Shown: positions 41,711 through 50,373, counted from the first letter of the stretch. The stretch: 64,000 nt of DNA from Coriobacteriia bacterium (GCA_030537355.1 JAUNNF010000007.1:1-64000); one strand, 5' to 3'. Made by a program: numbers and translations. Notes: generated by a model from the sequence alone, not told the origin.

Positions 41711-43099
41711 ATGGCAAAATTTAAGAAAATTCATTTCATAGGTATTGGTGGAGTTGGCATGAGCGGCATTGCTCTTGTTGCTAATGCTCAAGGTTTAAAA
41801 GTTTCTGGTTCTGACATTCGCAGAAGCTATATGACAGATTTACTTGAACAAGCTGGTATTGATGTTATGATAGGGCAAGTTGCCGAAAACATTAAAGATC
41901 CTGATGTTGTAGTCGTATCTACTGCAATCCTAGACAATAATCCTGAGTATATTGCTGCTAAAAAATCAGGTGCTGCTATTTGGCATAGAGCACAGATGCT
42001 TGCATATTTAGGACGCAATTTAAAGACTTTGGCTGTTGCCGGTACTCACGGTAAAACCTCAACTTCATCTATGCTTGCAAGTGTTATGGATTTACTTGGC
42101 GAAGATCCAACATTTTTGATTGGTGGTGTTGTACGTCAGTATGGAACAAATGCTAGGTGTGGCACGGGCTCGTATTATGTAGTAGAAGCTGATGAGAGTG
42201 ATAAATCATTTAAGTATATTGATCCTTATGCTGCGATTATTACAAACATTGAGGCTGACCATTTAGATCACTATTCTGACTTAGATGAAATTTATGAAAA
42301 GTTCGAAAATTTTATTAAGTCTGTTAAAAAAATAGCAATTGTATGTGGTGACGATAAGAAACTTGTTGAACTCGCTAAAAAAACTGGTGTTAAATTTGCA
42401 ACCTATGGCTTCGATAAAAGTAGTGATTGTGTAATTTCTAATTATAAATCTAAGGGAGTTGGGTGTGAATTTAATATTACTTTAGATAATAAAGTTTATG
42501 ATTGTTCATTAAAACAAAATCCAGGCAAACATTATGCAAGTAATGCGACTGCTGTCCTTTTATTATTGAATAAATTAGGTTTTGATTTAGAAAAAGCCGT
42601 TGAGTCTATGAGCTTTTTTGCTGGAATTAAAAGGCGTTTTGATTTAATTGGCGAGGAATCTGGTATTACAGTAGTTGACGATTATGCGCATCATTCTACA
42701 GAAATTGCTGCAACTGTAAAGGCAGCTAATAGTCTTGATTTTAAACGAGTTCATGTAATTTGGCAGCCACATAGGTATTCTCGAGCAAAATTATTAACTG
42801 AAATTTATCGCGACGAATTTGCTCATGCATTTGACGGTTGTAAAAGTGTAACCATAACAAGTGTTTATGCAGCTGGCGAGACACCTGTACCAGGAGTGAC
42901 TGGCGAGACATTTTTAAATGTTGTTAGAGAAGATGGTGATCCTAAGCTTGATAAATATTTTATTGAGCATCGAAATGATATTGTTGACCATATGGTAAAA
43001 ATAAGTAAACCAGGAGATTTGATTATTACGATGGGCGCTGGAGATATTACATCTAAAGCTCAACAAATTCTTAACAAGATTAAGGAAAATAATGCCTGA
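41711..43099 (+). CDS. murC: UDP-MurNAc:L-Ala ligase MurC
   Basis: A 462-aa Mur ligase. HFIGIGGVGMSGIALVA at the start, the P-loop AVAGTHGKTSTSSML near residues 109-123, YYVVEADESDKSF, and VVDDYAHHSTEI. It adds the first residue, L-Ala, to UDP-MurNAc. I chose ATG 41711 because the alignment to the family begins there; a GTG 12 codons upstream in frame lies inside murG and has no support. It overlaps murB by 8 bp. Confidence 0.95.
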   Translation: MAKFKKIHFIGIGGVGMSGIALVANAQGLKVSGSDIRRSYMTDLLEQAGIDVMIGQVAENIKDPDVVVVSTAILDNNPEYIAAKKSGAAIWHRAQMLAYLGRNLKTLAVAGTHGKTSTSSMLASVMDLLGEDPTFLIGGVVRQYGTNARCGTGSYYVVEADESDKSFKYIDPYAAIITNIEADHLDHYSDLDEIYEKFENFIKSVKKIAIVCGDDKKLVELAKKTGVKFATYGFDKSSDCVISNYKSKGVGCEFNITLDNKVYDCSLKQNPGKHYASNATAVLLLLNKLGFDLEKAVESMSFFAGIKRRFDLIGEESGITVVDDYAHHSTEIAATVKAANSLDFKRVHVIWQPHRYSRAKLLTEIYRDEFAHAFDGCKSVTITSVYAAGETPVPGVTGETFLNVVREDGDPKLDKYFIEHRNDIVDHMVKISKPGDLIITMGAGDITSKAQQILNKIKENNA

Positions 43100-44039
43100 G
43101 AATTTAGATAAGTTGACTTCTATTTTGGAGGATTCAAACTTTGACGGTGACGTTTTTGAAATGGAGCCAATGTCTGTGCATACAACTTATAAAATTGGTG
43201 GACCAGCATCATTTTATATTTATGTTAACAGCATTGAGTATTTGAAAAAGATATTAGCTGCATGTAAAGTTGCCAATATTAATTGGACAATTATTGGTAG
43301 AGGTTCAAACCTTTTAGTTTCAGATCATGGCTATAAAGGAATTGTAATTATGCTTGGTCGTGATTTTAAAAAATTCGAATATTCAGATTCAGTATATACA
43401 GTTGGTGCTGCTGTTGGTTTGTCTCGCATTGTTAATGATGCTTTTAGACATACTTACAGTGGCTTTGAGTTTGCTGTAGGCACTCCAGGTACTATTGGTG
43501 GTGCAATAAAAATGAACGCTGGAACCAAAACAGATTGGATTGGTTCACGTGTTTTATCTGTTACTTTAGTTGACAGTAACGGAGAAGTTGTAACAAAGAA
43601 TGGAAATGATATTGATTGGGATTATCGCAAAAGTTCGATTAAGGATGATGAGATAGTTCTTTTTGTTGATTTTAACGTAACAGCTTTATCTGAAGATAAA
43701 GAAAAATATGAACTTAAGGCTAGGATGGATGGTATATTGGAAAGACGTAGAAAGTCTCAACCTTTAAATAAACCATGTTGTGGTAGCGTATTTAAAAATC
43801 CATCGTCTCATTCTGCTGGTATGTTAATAGAAGAAGCTGGATTAAAAGGTTGCAAGTGTGGCGATGCAGAAGTTTCTCGAAAGCATGCTAATTTTATCAT
43901 CAATAGAGGCAGAGCAACAGCTACTGATGTTGTTACTTTGCTTCGCCATGTACAATCTGAAGTTTATGATATTTTTGATATAAAATTATATCCTGAAGTT
44001 AAATTTTTAGGATTTGACGAGGAATGTAGTTTATGGTAG
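43092..44039 (+). CDS. murB: UDP-GlcNAc-enolpyruvate reductase MurB
   Basis: A 315-aa FAD enzyme. HTTYKIGGPASFY, IGRGSNLLVSDHGY, GTPGTIGGAIKMNAG (FAD binding), CCGSVFKNP with the catalytic Ser, and VSRKHANFIIN are visible. It reduces the enolpyruvyl group to lactyl, giving UDP-MurNAc. It overlaps murC by 8 bp and ftsQ by 7 bp. Confidence 0.95.
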   Translation: MPENLDKLTSILEDSNFDGDVFEMEPMSVHTTYKIGGPASFYIYVNSIEYLKKILAACKVANINWTIIGRGSNLLVSDHGYKGIVIMLGRDFKKFEYSDSVYTVGAAVGLSRIVNDAFRHTYSGFEFAVGTPGTIGGAIKMNAGTKTDWIGSRVLSVTLVDSNGEVVTKNGNDIDWDYRKSSIKDDEIVLFVDFNVTALSEDKEKYELKARMDGILERRRKSQPLNKPCCGSVFKNPSSHSAGMLIEEAGLKGCKCGDAEVSRKHANFIINRGRATATDVVTLLRHVQSEVYDIFDIKLYPEVKFLGFDEECSLW

Positions 44040-45139
44040 CTAAAAACAAAAGACCAACTGTACGCAAAAAAAAGACAAAGCGTCAGATTAAGAAGGAGAT
44101 AAAGCAAGAGCAGCAGAAGCAAAAGATGCTTGCTCAAGAAATTCCTGTCATAGAGGAACCTCAGTATAAACCTACTGTTAAGTCAGAGTTTGATGAAGTT
44201 AGTAAACTTTTAGACGAAAAACAAGAGACTCAAGCGATTCCAGTTGTTGAAGAAAAACCAAAAGAAGGAAATGTAGATTTAGATAAAAAAATCAACACAA
44301 AAGAACGAAAGAAGAAAAAAAGAAAGATAAAAGCTTTAAGAGTTTTTATTATCACCCTTATTATTCTTATTCTTTTAAGCGCTGGAGCAGGCTATTTTTA
44401 TTTATGTTATACAGATGCTTTTCCAATAACACGTGTTCAGATTAATGGTGCTGATCATTTAACAGAAGATGAAATGTTGAAATTGGCTAATGTTTCAGAT
44501 GAAGATACTTTGTTAAAAGTTGATACAGAAATAATTAAAACAAGGTTAAAACTTGATGCATGGATTGAAGATGTTGAAATAGTAAGAGCATTCCCAAATA
44601 CATTGGTATTAAATGTTAAGGAGCGTACTATTACAGCGATCGTTGAGGTACCAACATCAATACAAAATTCTAAAACTACCACACAAGGCTCAACAATGAC
44701 TACAGGTACAGTACGTAATTGGGCAATTTCTAAAGATCACATGTGGTTAATGCCAGTTCCTGATAAAAATTCTGAAGCTGGCAAAAAGATTAATCAACAA
44801 ATTTATGATGATGTAGAAGGTGTTATGCATATTGTTGATGTTTCTCCTTCCCTAAAGCCTGAAATTGGTAAGTATTGTACTGACGAGAGTGTAAATTGTG
44901 CCATTGATGTTGTTGCATCTATGACAACAGAATTAAAGGATCAAGTTAAAAATGTTAAAGCAGCTGATCCTGGTTCTACTACTTTAGAACTTAAAAATGG
45001 TGTAGAGGTTTCCTTAGGTACTTCTGAAGATATTCGCGATAAAGAGCGAGTATGCTTAGAGCTTCTGCAAAAATATGACGGTAAAATTTCCTATATCAAT
45101 GTTAGAAATCCGAACAATCCTACATGGCGTACGATTTAG
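44033..45139 (+). CDS. ftsQ: Division protein FtsQ/DivIB
   Basis: A 368-aa bitopic protein. A long basic cytoplasmic region (residues 1-100, very Lys-rich) precedes one helix (about 103-126). A POTRA domain follows (FPITRVQINGADHLTEDEML, with DAWIEDVEIVRAFPNTLVLN and VKERT), then the FtsQ beta domain ending in QKYDGKISYINVRNPNNPT. It scaffolds FtsL/FtsB and recruits FtsW-FtsI. It is the last gene of the dcw cluster here. It overlaps hypE by 16 bp. Confidence 0.92.
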   Translation: MVAKNKRPTVRKKKTKRQIKKEIKQEQQKQKMLAQEIPVIEEPQYKPTVKSEFDEVSKLLDEKQETQAIPVVEEKPKEGNVDLDKKINTKERKKKKRKIKALRVFIITLIILILLSAGAGYFYLCYTDAFPITRVQINGADHLTEDEMLKLANVSDEDTLLKVDTEIIKTRLKLDAWIEDVEIVRAFPNTLVLNVKERTITAIVEVPTSIQNSKTTTQGSTMTTGTVRNWAISKDHMWLMPVPDKNSEAGKKINQQIYDDVEGVMHIVDVSPSLKPEIGKYCTDESVNCAIDVVASMTTELKDQVKNVKAADPGSTTLELKNGVEVSLGTSEDIRDKERVCLELLQKYDGKISYINVRNPNNPTWRTI

Positions 45140-46101
45140 ATAAAATAGAATTAGGTCATGGTTCTGGAGGCTTGATGATGCAAGACCTCCTCGAAAATTT
45201 ATTTTTTAAAGCTTATGGTAGATGTGAAGATGACGCTGCTGTTTGTGATGGTATCGCTTTTTCGACTGATTCTTATGTTGTGAGTCCAAAGTTTTTTCCG
45301 GGTGGAGATATCGGAAAACTTGCCGTTTGTGGAACAGTTAATGATGTGTCAACTAGGGGCTGCCCCCAATTTTTATCAATTTCAATTATTTTGGAACAAG
45401 GATATGAAATTTCTAAGTTAAAAACTATCACAAAATCAATAAACGATGCAGCAATTGAAGCCGGAGTTAAAATTGTAACTGGAGACACTAAAGTTGTTGA
45501 GAAGGGTTGTGTTGATGGAATATTTATTAACACTGCTGGCATTGGAAAAGGGAATCCAAATCTTTCAGGCAAAAATTGTATACCAGGTGACAAAATTTTA
45601 GTTTCTGGCACACTTGGTGATCATGGTATGGCTATTATGGCAAATAGGATGAACATTGAAACTAGCTTAAAGTCTGATGTTGCACCTCTTAACAATTTAG
45701 TTCAAGATGTTTTGAAAGCAGCACCGCATACTCGTACATTTAGAGACCCAACTCGTGGTGGCTTGGCTAGTACTTTAAACGAATTCGCCCAACAATCAAA
45801 TGTCGATATTAAAATCGATGAAAATAAAATACCTGTAAAAAAAGAAGTTCAGTCTGTATGTGATATTTTAGGTTTTGATGTTTTGCAGGTTGCTAACGAG
45901 GGAAAGATGGTTGCGATAGTTCCCGACAATGAAGCTGAAGCTGCTCTCGTTGCTATGAAGAAGAATAAGTACGGTATAGATGCTGCAATAATTGGTGAGT
46001 GTTTAGAGCCAACAACTAACAAAGTTGTTGTTGAAACACAATATAAAACTAAACGTATACTCGATATGTTAGCTGGCAGTCAATTACCCCGTATATGTTA
46101 G
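45124..46101 (+). CDS. hypE: Hydrogenase maturation protein HypE
   Basis: A 325-aa PurM/AIR-synthase-like protein. HGSGGLMMQDLL near the start, DDAAV and the STDSYVVSP metal/ATP region, GTVNDVSTRGC, and GDTKVV are visible, and the last five residues are LPRIC. In HypE the C-terminal Cys takes a carbamoyl group from HypF and is dehydrated to a thiocyanate, the source of CN ligands in [NiFe] hydrogenases. None of hypA-D or hypF is in the window. It overlaps ftsQ by 16 bp and the next gene is 8 bp away, so it may be co-transcribed with the cell-wall genes by accident of position. Confidence 0.88.
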   Translation: MAYDLDKIELGHGSGGLMMQDLLENLFFKAYGRCEDDAAVCDGIAFSTDSYVVSPKFFPGGDIGKLAVCGTVNDVSTRGCPQFLSISIILEQGYEISKLKTITKSINDAAIEAGVKIVTGDTKVVEKGCVDGIFINTAGIGKGNPNLSGKNCIPGDKILVSGTLGDHGMAIMANRMNIETSLKSDVAPLNNLVQDVLKAAPHTRTFRDPTRGGLASTLNEFAQQSNVDIKIDENKIPVKKEVQSVCDILGFDVLQVANEGKMVAIVPDNEAEAALVAMKKNKYGIDAAIIGECLEPTTNKVVVETQYKTKRILDMLAGSQLPRIC

Positions 46102-46109
46102 GAGAAAAT

Positions 46110-47105
46110 ATGAAACTTTTAGAAACATTATCCAATGCTGATGCTATTTCAGGCTGCGAACAAGAAGTTAGAGACATTATGAAAAAACATATGAAGGCAG
46201 ATAATATGTTTTTTGACAATCTTGGTGGCATTGTTTTTGAAAAGAAAGGGCGTGGTCCTAAAATATTGATTGCAGCACATATGGACGAAGTTGGTTTTAT
46301 AGTTAAAAAGATAAAGAAAAATGGTCGTGTTATTGCAAAAGCCATGGGTGGTGTTATGGCTGATTCAAAGAAGATGAGAGAAGTTAGGATAACAACAGAA
46401 GACGGTAAGAAAATCGCAGGAATTCTTAATACAAACGATAAAGAAAAAACATATATCGATCTAGGTCTTGACTCTAAACAAGAAGTCGAAAAGTTAGGTA
46501 TAGAACCAGGTAATATGGTTACTTTTACAACAAGTTTTCAGCATATGAATAATAATGTTTATTGTGGTAAAGCTTTTGATAATAGAATAGGTGTTTATAT
46601 TCTTGCAAAAGTACTTGAAAATGTTAAAAATCTAAAACTTAAAAATACTACTTATTTTGCAGGTACGGTTGCTGAAGAAGTTGGCACTCGTGGTGCTCAA
46701 ACAATAGCACATAAAGTTAAACCAGATGTAGCTTTTGTTGTAGATACAATAAGTAAACTTGAAGAAGATGACACAGAACGTGAATTACGCAAGGGAATGT
46801 GTTTAACTCTTACAGATAAAAGAACAGAACCTAATAGATATTTAGTTAAACTTATTAAAAAAACAGCAAAAAAGCTAAATAAGAATATTCAATTAGATAT
46901 TGTTGAAAAAGGTGCAACAGACGCTAGTCAAATTCATAGAAGTGGAGATGGTGTGCCCTCTGTATCTTGTTCTGTTCCTCTTAGGTTTGTGCATCATGCT
47001 TATTCAATTGTAGATAAGCAAGACATAGATGACACAATTGAAATATTTACTGAAATTATTAGTAATTTCGACAAAAAAACATATAACAAGTGTGTTGAGT
47101 TTTAA
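46110..47105 (+). CDS. M42 family metallopeptidase (aminopeptidase)
   Basis: A 331-aa cytoplasmic peptidase. AAHMDEVGF near residue 55 (first metal His and Asp), AFDNRIGVY near 155, AEEVGTRGAQT near 190 (catalytic Glu pair), VVDT and a final VHHAYS give the di-metal centre of the M42 glutamyl/deblocking aminopeptidase family, whose members form dodecameric cages. Substrate specificity is not predictable. The start is ATG 46110 behind AGGAGA, not the ATG five codons earlier, which lies before that site. Confidence 0.92.
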   Translation: MKLLETLSNADAISGCEQEVRDIMKKHMKADNMFFDNLGGIVFEKKGRGPKILIAAHMDEVGFIVKKIKKNGRVIAKAMGGVMADSKKMREVRITTEDGKKIAGILNTNDKEKTYIDLGLDSKQEVEKLGIEPGNMVTFTTSFQHMNNNVYCGKAFDNRIGVYILAKVLENVKNLKLKNTTYFAGTVAEEVGTRGAQTIAHKVKPDVAFVVDTISKLEEDDTERELRKGMCLTLTDKRTEPNRYLVKLIKKTAKKLNKNIQLDIVEKGATDASQIHRSGDGVPSVSCSVPLRFVHHAYSIVDKQDIDDTIEIFTEIISNFDKKTYNKCVEF

Positions 47106-47114
47106 GGAGAGAAT

Positions 47115-48230
47115 ATGTTGTTTGACAAAATTGTAGATAAAAGCAAGACTAGAAAATGGAATGTAGATGAAGGAGTTCTAGCAATGCATATTGCAGATAT
47201 GGATTTTGCTTGTCCTCCAGCAATTGAACATGCTATTCAAGAGCGTGCTAAGACACCTGATTTTGGTTATGGATATGTTCCTGATGAATATTACGATGCA
47301 GTAATTAATTGGAATGAACGCAGGCATAATCTACATTTAGAAAAAGACTGGATTAAATTAATGTTTGGCACTAATGGAGTACTACGTTATGCTGTTCAAT
47401 GTTTTTGCAATCCAGGCGATAGTGTTATGATCAATACTCCAGTTTATGGTCCTTTCAATGAGGCTATTGAAGACGGTAATTGCAATCCTGTTTATAATCG
47501 ATTAGTTATCAAGGATAATCGTTATTACCTAGACTTCGATTTAATGGAAAAACAGATTATCGAAAACAAAGTTAAAGTTTACATTTTTTGCAATCCTCAT
47601 AATCCCGGAGGACGTATTTGGGAAAAAGAGGAACTTTACAAGCTTGCAGATATTTGTATAAAACACGATGTGTTGCTCATTTCAGATGAGGTTCATAGAG
47701 AAATGGCATTTAAGCCTTTTGTTACTATGTGGAATTCTCATCCGGAAATTGCTGATCATTCCATTTTTGCTTGTTCACTAAACAAAGCTTTCAATCTTGG
47801 TGGTCTTAAGTCGTCATACATCGCTATAAAAAATAAAAAAATTCGCGAGAAATATCTTGCATATGTATCACGTATGTATGTAACTAGCCCTCATGCTTTT
47901 GTAGTACCGGCAACACTTGCAGGTTATAATGAAAGCGAAGAATGGTTAGATGAGCTTGTTGAATATATCAAAGGAAACTTTGAGTTTGTTTATAAATTCT
48001 TTGAAGAAAAGTTTCCTGAATATGATGTCATGAAGGCAGACTCAAGTTATCTTGTTTGGATCCATATGGGCGAAGGTTACGAAGATCTGTTTAAAAAAGC
48101 AAAGATTAAACCAAGTCCAGGATGGGAATTTGTTGATAACTATGATGGTTGGGTACGTCTTAATTTAGGAACACCTCGCTATATTATTGAAGAAGCATTA
48201 AATCGTTTGTATAAACAAAAAATGTGTTAG
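47115..48230 (+). CDS. PLP-dependent C-S lyase, PatB/MalY type
   Basis: A 371-aa fold-type I aminotransferase-like enzyme. MHIADMDFACPPAIEHAI near the start, GFGYVPDEY-like segment, FCNPHNPGGRIW (PLP-site Asn), LISDEVHRE (Asp/His) and SLNKAFNLGGLKSSY with the PLP Lys are PatB/MalY hallmarks. Members cleave cystathionine or other S-conjugates, releasing H2S or thiols. It lies 9 bp after the peptidase with AAGGAGAG, suggesting joint transcription. It could supply sulfur or degrade Cys. A strict MalY regulatory role is not supported, as no maltose genes are seen. Confidence 0.9.
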   Translation: MLFDKIVDKSKTRKWNVDEGVLAMHIADMDFACPPAIEHAIQERAKTPDFGYGYVPDEYYDAVINWNERRHNLHLEKDWIKLMFGTNGVLRYAVQCFCNPGDSVMINTPVYGPFNEAIEDGNCNPVYNRLVIKDNRYYLDFDLMEKQIIENKVKVYIFCNPHNPGGRIWEKEELYKLADICIKHDVLLISDEVHREMAFKPFVTMWNSHPEIADHSIFACSLNKAFNLGGLKSSYIAIKNKKIREKYLAYVSRMYVTSPHAFVVPATLAGYNESEEWLDELVEYIKGNFEFVYKFFEEKFPEYDVMKADSSYLVWIHMGEGYEDLFKKAKIKPSPGWEFVDNYDGWVRLNLGTPRYIIEEALNRLYKQKMC

Positions 48231-48256
48231 AAAAAACATGCAAAACAGGAGGATAT

Positions 48257-48573
48257 ATGGTCTGGGAACAACTCAAGGAAGATTTAATCGTAACAAATTT
48301 AGATGCTAAGTCTCAAGCTGATGTTTTGTGCGAGAGGCATTGTTCCAACTTTCTGAAATGGAAGACCAGCTTGTTGATGATCCATCACATTTAACCCACG
48401 TTGTTGAAGAGATAATGCTTGCTGACCCAAGTAATTGGCAAAAACATTACCATGGTAATGATCACGAACTTAAGCTCGTGGTTGACAAGAAGCTATCTCC
48501 TGATCCAAAAGAGCTTGTACTTCAAGGTATTTATGAGTATATGAGTGATTACGAGTATGCTACTTTTTGTTAA
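48257..48573 (+). pseudogene. Remnant: PTS IIA start fused out of frame to a GatZ/KbaZ tail
   Basis: A good GGAGG site and ATG at 48257 begin an N-terminus like PTS IIA domains (LIVTNLDAKSQADVL). That frame runs off into nonsense and stops at 48391-48393. From about 48328, in another frame, the sequence matches the C-terminal part of the non-catalytic subunit of tagatose-bisphosphate aldolase (GatZ/KbaZ): REALFQLSEMEDQLV, EEIMLADPSNWQKHYHG, then directly LVLQGIYEYMSDYEYATFC. About 50 residues normally found between those last two segments are missing. So an internal deletion joined pieces of a galactitol/tagatose-type operon. The family match is by eye. Confidence 0.6.
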
Positions 48574-49789
48574 TTTTTAATAGAATTGTACAAAGAATAA
48601 CAATAACTATACAAATTGCAATAAGTAAACAAAAAATTATTAAATACCCCATATCTGGGGTATTTTTATCGAGTATAGTTCCAAGAATATTATCAAAATA
48701 AATGTCTGGCGAAAAAACAATCATACTAGCTAGCCCTGAGGTTGTGCCTAGTACACCTTTTGGTAATTTAAGTTCGCTTAATGTAGAGAATTGAATTGCA
48801 TATATCATAGTAGAGAATATTGCGGGTAATATTGACACTATAGCTACTACAATAGGGCTTGTATTAAAACCTGTAATGATAAAAAGTATGGTAGAGGCTA
48901 TCATGCAAAGGCCAGCTACTCTGAACCATTTAAGCGTTGAGTGAAAAACTTTATCCGCGATGATTCCAGAAAAGATTGCTGCAAATATCATTATAAAATA
49001 AGTTCTAAATACACCCAGTGCTCCACTTACCTCATTGTTGAGTCCACATACTGTTGTCATAAAAGGAGTAAAGTAAGTGGTACAAGTAAACATCATATAA
49101 ATTAGCATCATAATAATTCCAGCAATCCATACTTTTTTATTTGTTAGAACTTGTTTTAGCTCAGCACGAGTAAATGATGTTTTTGAAACTTCTTTTAAAT
49201 TTCTTTCTTTAAACAAGAATAAAATAGCGAGTATAGCTATCAATACAAATCCTGCGACAGAAAATGTAACGCCTTTAAATCCAACTTGAGTAAAAGCAAA
49301 CATATTAGTGCTTGAAATTATTGTCCCAAATATTGCATTCGCAGCAAAATAAATTCCAAAACATCGGCCTTGCTCATTGTCCTCGCCTGCCATACCAATA
49401 GCTTTTACTAATGAATTCCAAAATACAAATGTTGTAGCAAAAGGCATTAATGCCCAAACTATTATGGCTATCCAATAAGGTACTGGGGTAACAAGTGTTA
49501 GAACTAGTGCAAATCCAAATATCAATACAAAAGCCCACAACATAGAAAGTAAAAGTGGTTTTTTTGCTCTAATTCTATCTGTAAGTATTCCTCCAGGAAT
49601 ATATAAGAACAACGAAACAATTCCATAAATTGTAAGTAGTAGGCCTACTTCTTGATTGTTAATATGGAGAGCTTCCATTAAAGGAATGTGAAAGACATAT
49701 CTAATATAAGGATATACATACATTACACCGCCAGCTAGCCCAAGGGCTATAAGTGTTATGTATTTTTTGAGATTTTGCACGCGCTGCAT
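48560..49789 (-). CDS. Major facilitator superfamily transporter
   Basis: A 409-aa protein with 12 predicted helices. The loop 2-3 motif GGILTDRIRAKKPLL matches MFS motif A, and the second half has GIIADKVFHSTLKW as its counterpart. Overall it resembles the oxalate/formate or sugar-phosphate antiporter-like MFS families, but the substrate cannot be named. Its 3' end overlaps the GatZ remnant by 14 bp. It has no ribosome site: TATTAT lies exactly six bases before ATG on the minus strand, so it is likely leaderless and shares its -10 with nadD. Confidence 0.85.
   Translation of the reverse strand: MQRVQNLKKYITLIALGLAGGVMYVYPYIRYVFHIPLMEALHINNQEVGLLLTIYGIVSLFLYIPGGILTDRIRAKKPLLLSMLWAFVLIFGFALVLTLVTPVPYWIAIIVWALMPFATTFVFWNSLVKAIGMAGEDNEQGRCFGIYFAANAIFGTIISSTNMFAFTQVGFKGVTFSVAGFVLIAILAILFLFKERNLKEVSKTSFTRAELKQVLTNKKVWIAGIIMMLIYMMFTCTTYFTPFMTTVCGLNNEVSGALGVFRTYFIMIFAAIFSGIIADKVFHSTLKWFRVAGLCMIASTILFIITGFNTSPIVVAIVSILPAIFSTMIYAIQFSTLSELKLPKGVLGTTSGLASMIVFSPDIYFDNILGTILDKNTPDMGYLIIFCLLIAICIVIVILCTILLKINKK
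48642..48667 (+). terminator. Terminator hairpin lying inside the MFS gene
   Basis: AAATACCCC (48642-48650) and GGGGTATTT (48657-48665) are a perfect 9-bp inverted repeat around ATATCT, ending in TTTTT on the plus strand. It would stop transcripts coming from the hypE-patB direction. It lies antisense to the last part of the MFS coding region, over codons for residues near TPDMGY. On the minus strand it is followed by TTTAATAATTTTTT, so it might also act there. Confidence 0.6.
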
Positions 49790-49794
49790 TATAC

Positions 49795-49801
49795 TATAAT
49801 A
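49795..49801. promoter_or_regulatory. Symmetric divergent -10 shared by the MFS gene and nadD
   Basis: TATAATA reads TATAAT on the plus strand (49795-49800) and TATTAT on the minus strand (49801-49796). Each -10 is exactly six bases from a start codon: ATG of nadD at 49807 and ATG of the MFS gene at 49789. Both transcripts should begin at their ATG, 18 bp apart. No -35 of quality is visible on either side. This is a compact bidirectional leaderless promoter. Confidence 0.6.
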
Positions 49802-49806
49802 GAGTT

Positions 49807-50373
49807 ATGAAAAGGAAGAAACTAGGAATTATGGGTGGTACTTTTGATCCCATTCATTTGGGTCATCTTCAATGTGCTGATGTTGTTCAAAAAAAATTCA
49901 ATTTAGAAAAAGTGTTGTTTATTCCGGCAGGTATTCCTAACTTCAAGCAAGATAAAAAATTAGCTTCGTCAAAAAATAGATTGGAAATGTGCAAATTGGC
50001 TATAGCGGATTTTGGAAATCCTACTTTCGATGTATCTGATACAGAGATTAATAGAAAAGGCGTTACTTATACTGTTGATACATTAAAAGAGTTTAGTGAG
50101 TACGACATTTATTTTATTACAGGCACAGATAGTGCTGCAACACTGGAGCAATGGCATAATTATGAAGAGATCTTAAAGCTTTGTACAGTAGTTGCTGTTA
50201 CTCGTAAAGGTGATGTTAAACATAAGTTGAATCCAAAAATTTTGTTGATAAAAGCAGATGTTATAGAAGTTTCTTCTACACAAATACGTAGCTTGTCAAA
50301 CATTAAAAATTATGTTACGCCTTCTGTCTATGAATACATAAAAGAGCATGAACTTTATAGTATAATTACCTAG
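49807..50373 (+). CDS. nadD: Nicotinate-nucleotide adenylyltransferase NadD
   Basis: A 188-aa nucleotidyltransferase. LGIMGGTFDPIHLGHLQCA gives the GxFxPxHxGH ATP-binding site near residues 10-20, FIPAGIPNFK follows, FITGTDSAATLEQWHNYEEI matches the NadD substrate region, and the end has VSSTQIRS (the ISSTxIR motif). It converts nicotinate mononucleotide to deamido-NAD. It is leaderless by position, directly divergent from the MFS gene. The usual rsfS/yqeK neighbours are absent here. Confidence 0.94.
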   Translation: MKRKKLGIMGGTFDPIHLGHLQCADVVQKKFNLEKVLFIPAGIPNFKQDKKLASSKNRLEMCKLAIADFGNPTFDVSDTEINRKGVTYTVDTLKEFSEYDIYFITGTDSAATLEQWHNYEEILKLCTVVAVTRKGDVKHKLNPKILLIKADVIEVSSTQIRSLSNIKNYVTPSVYEYIKEHELYSIIT

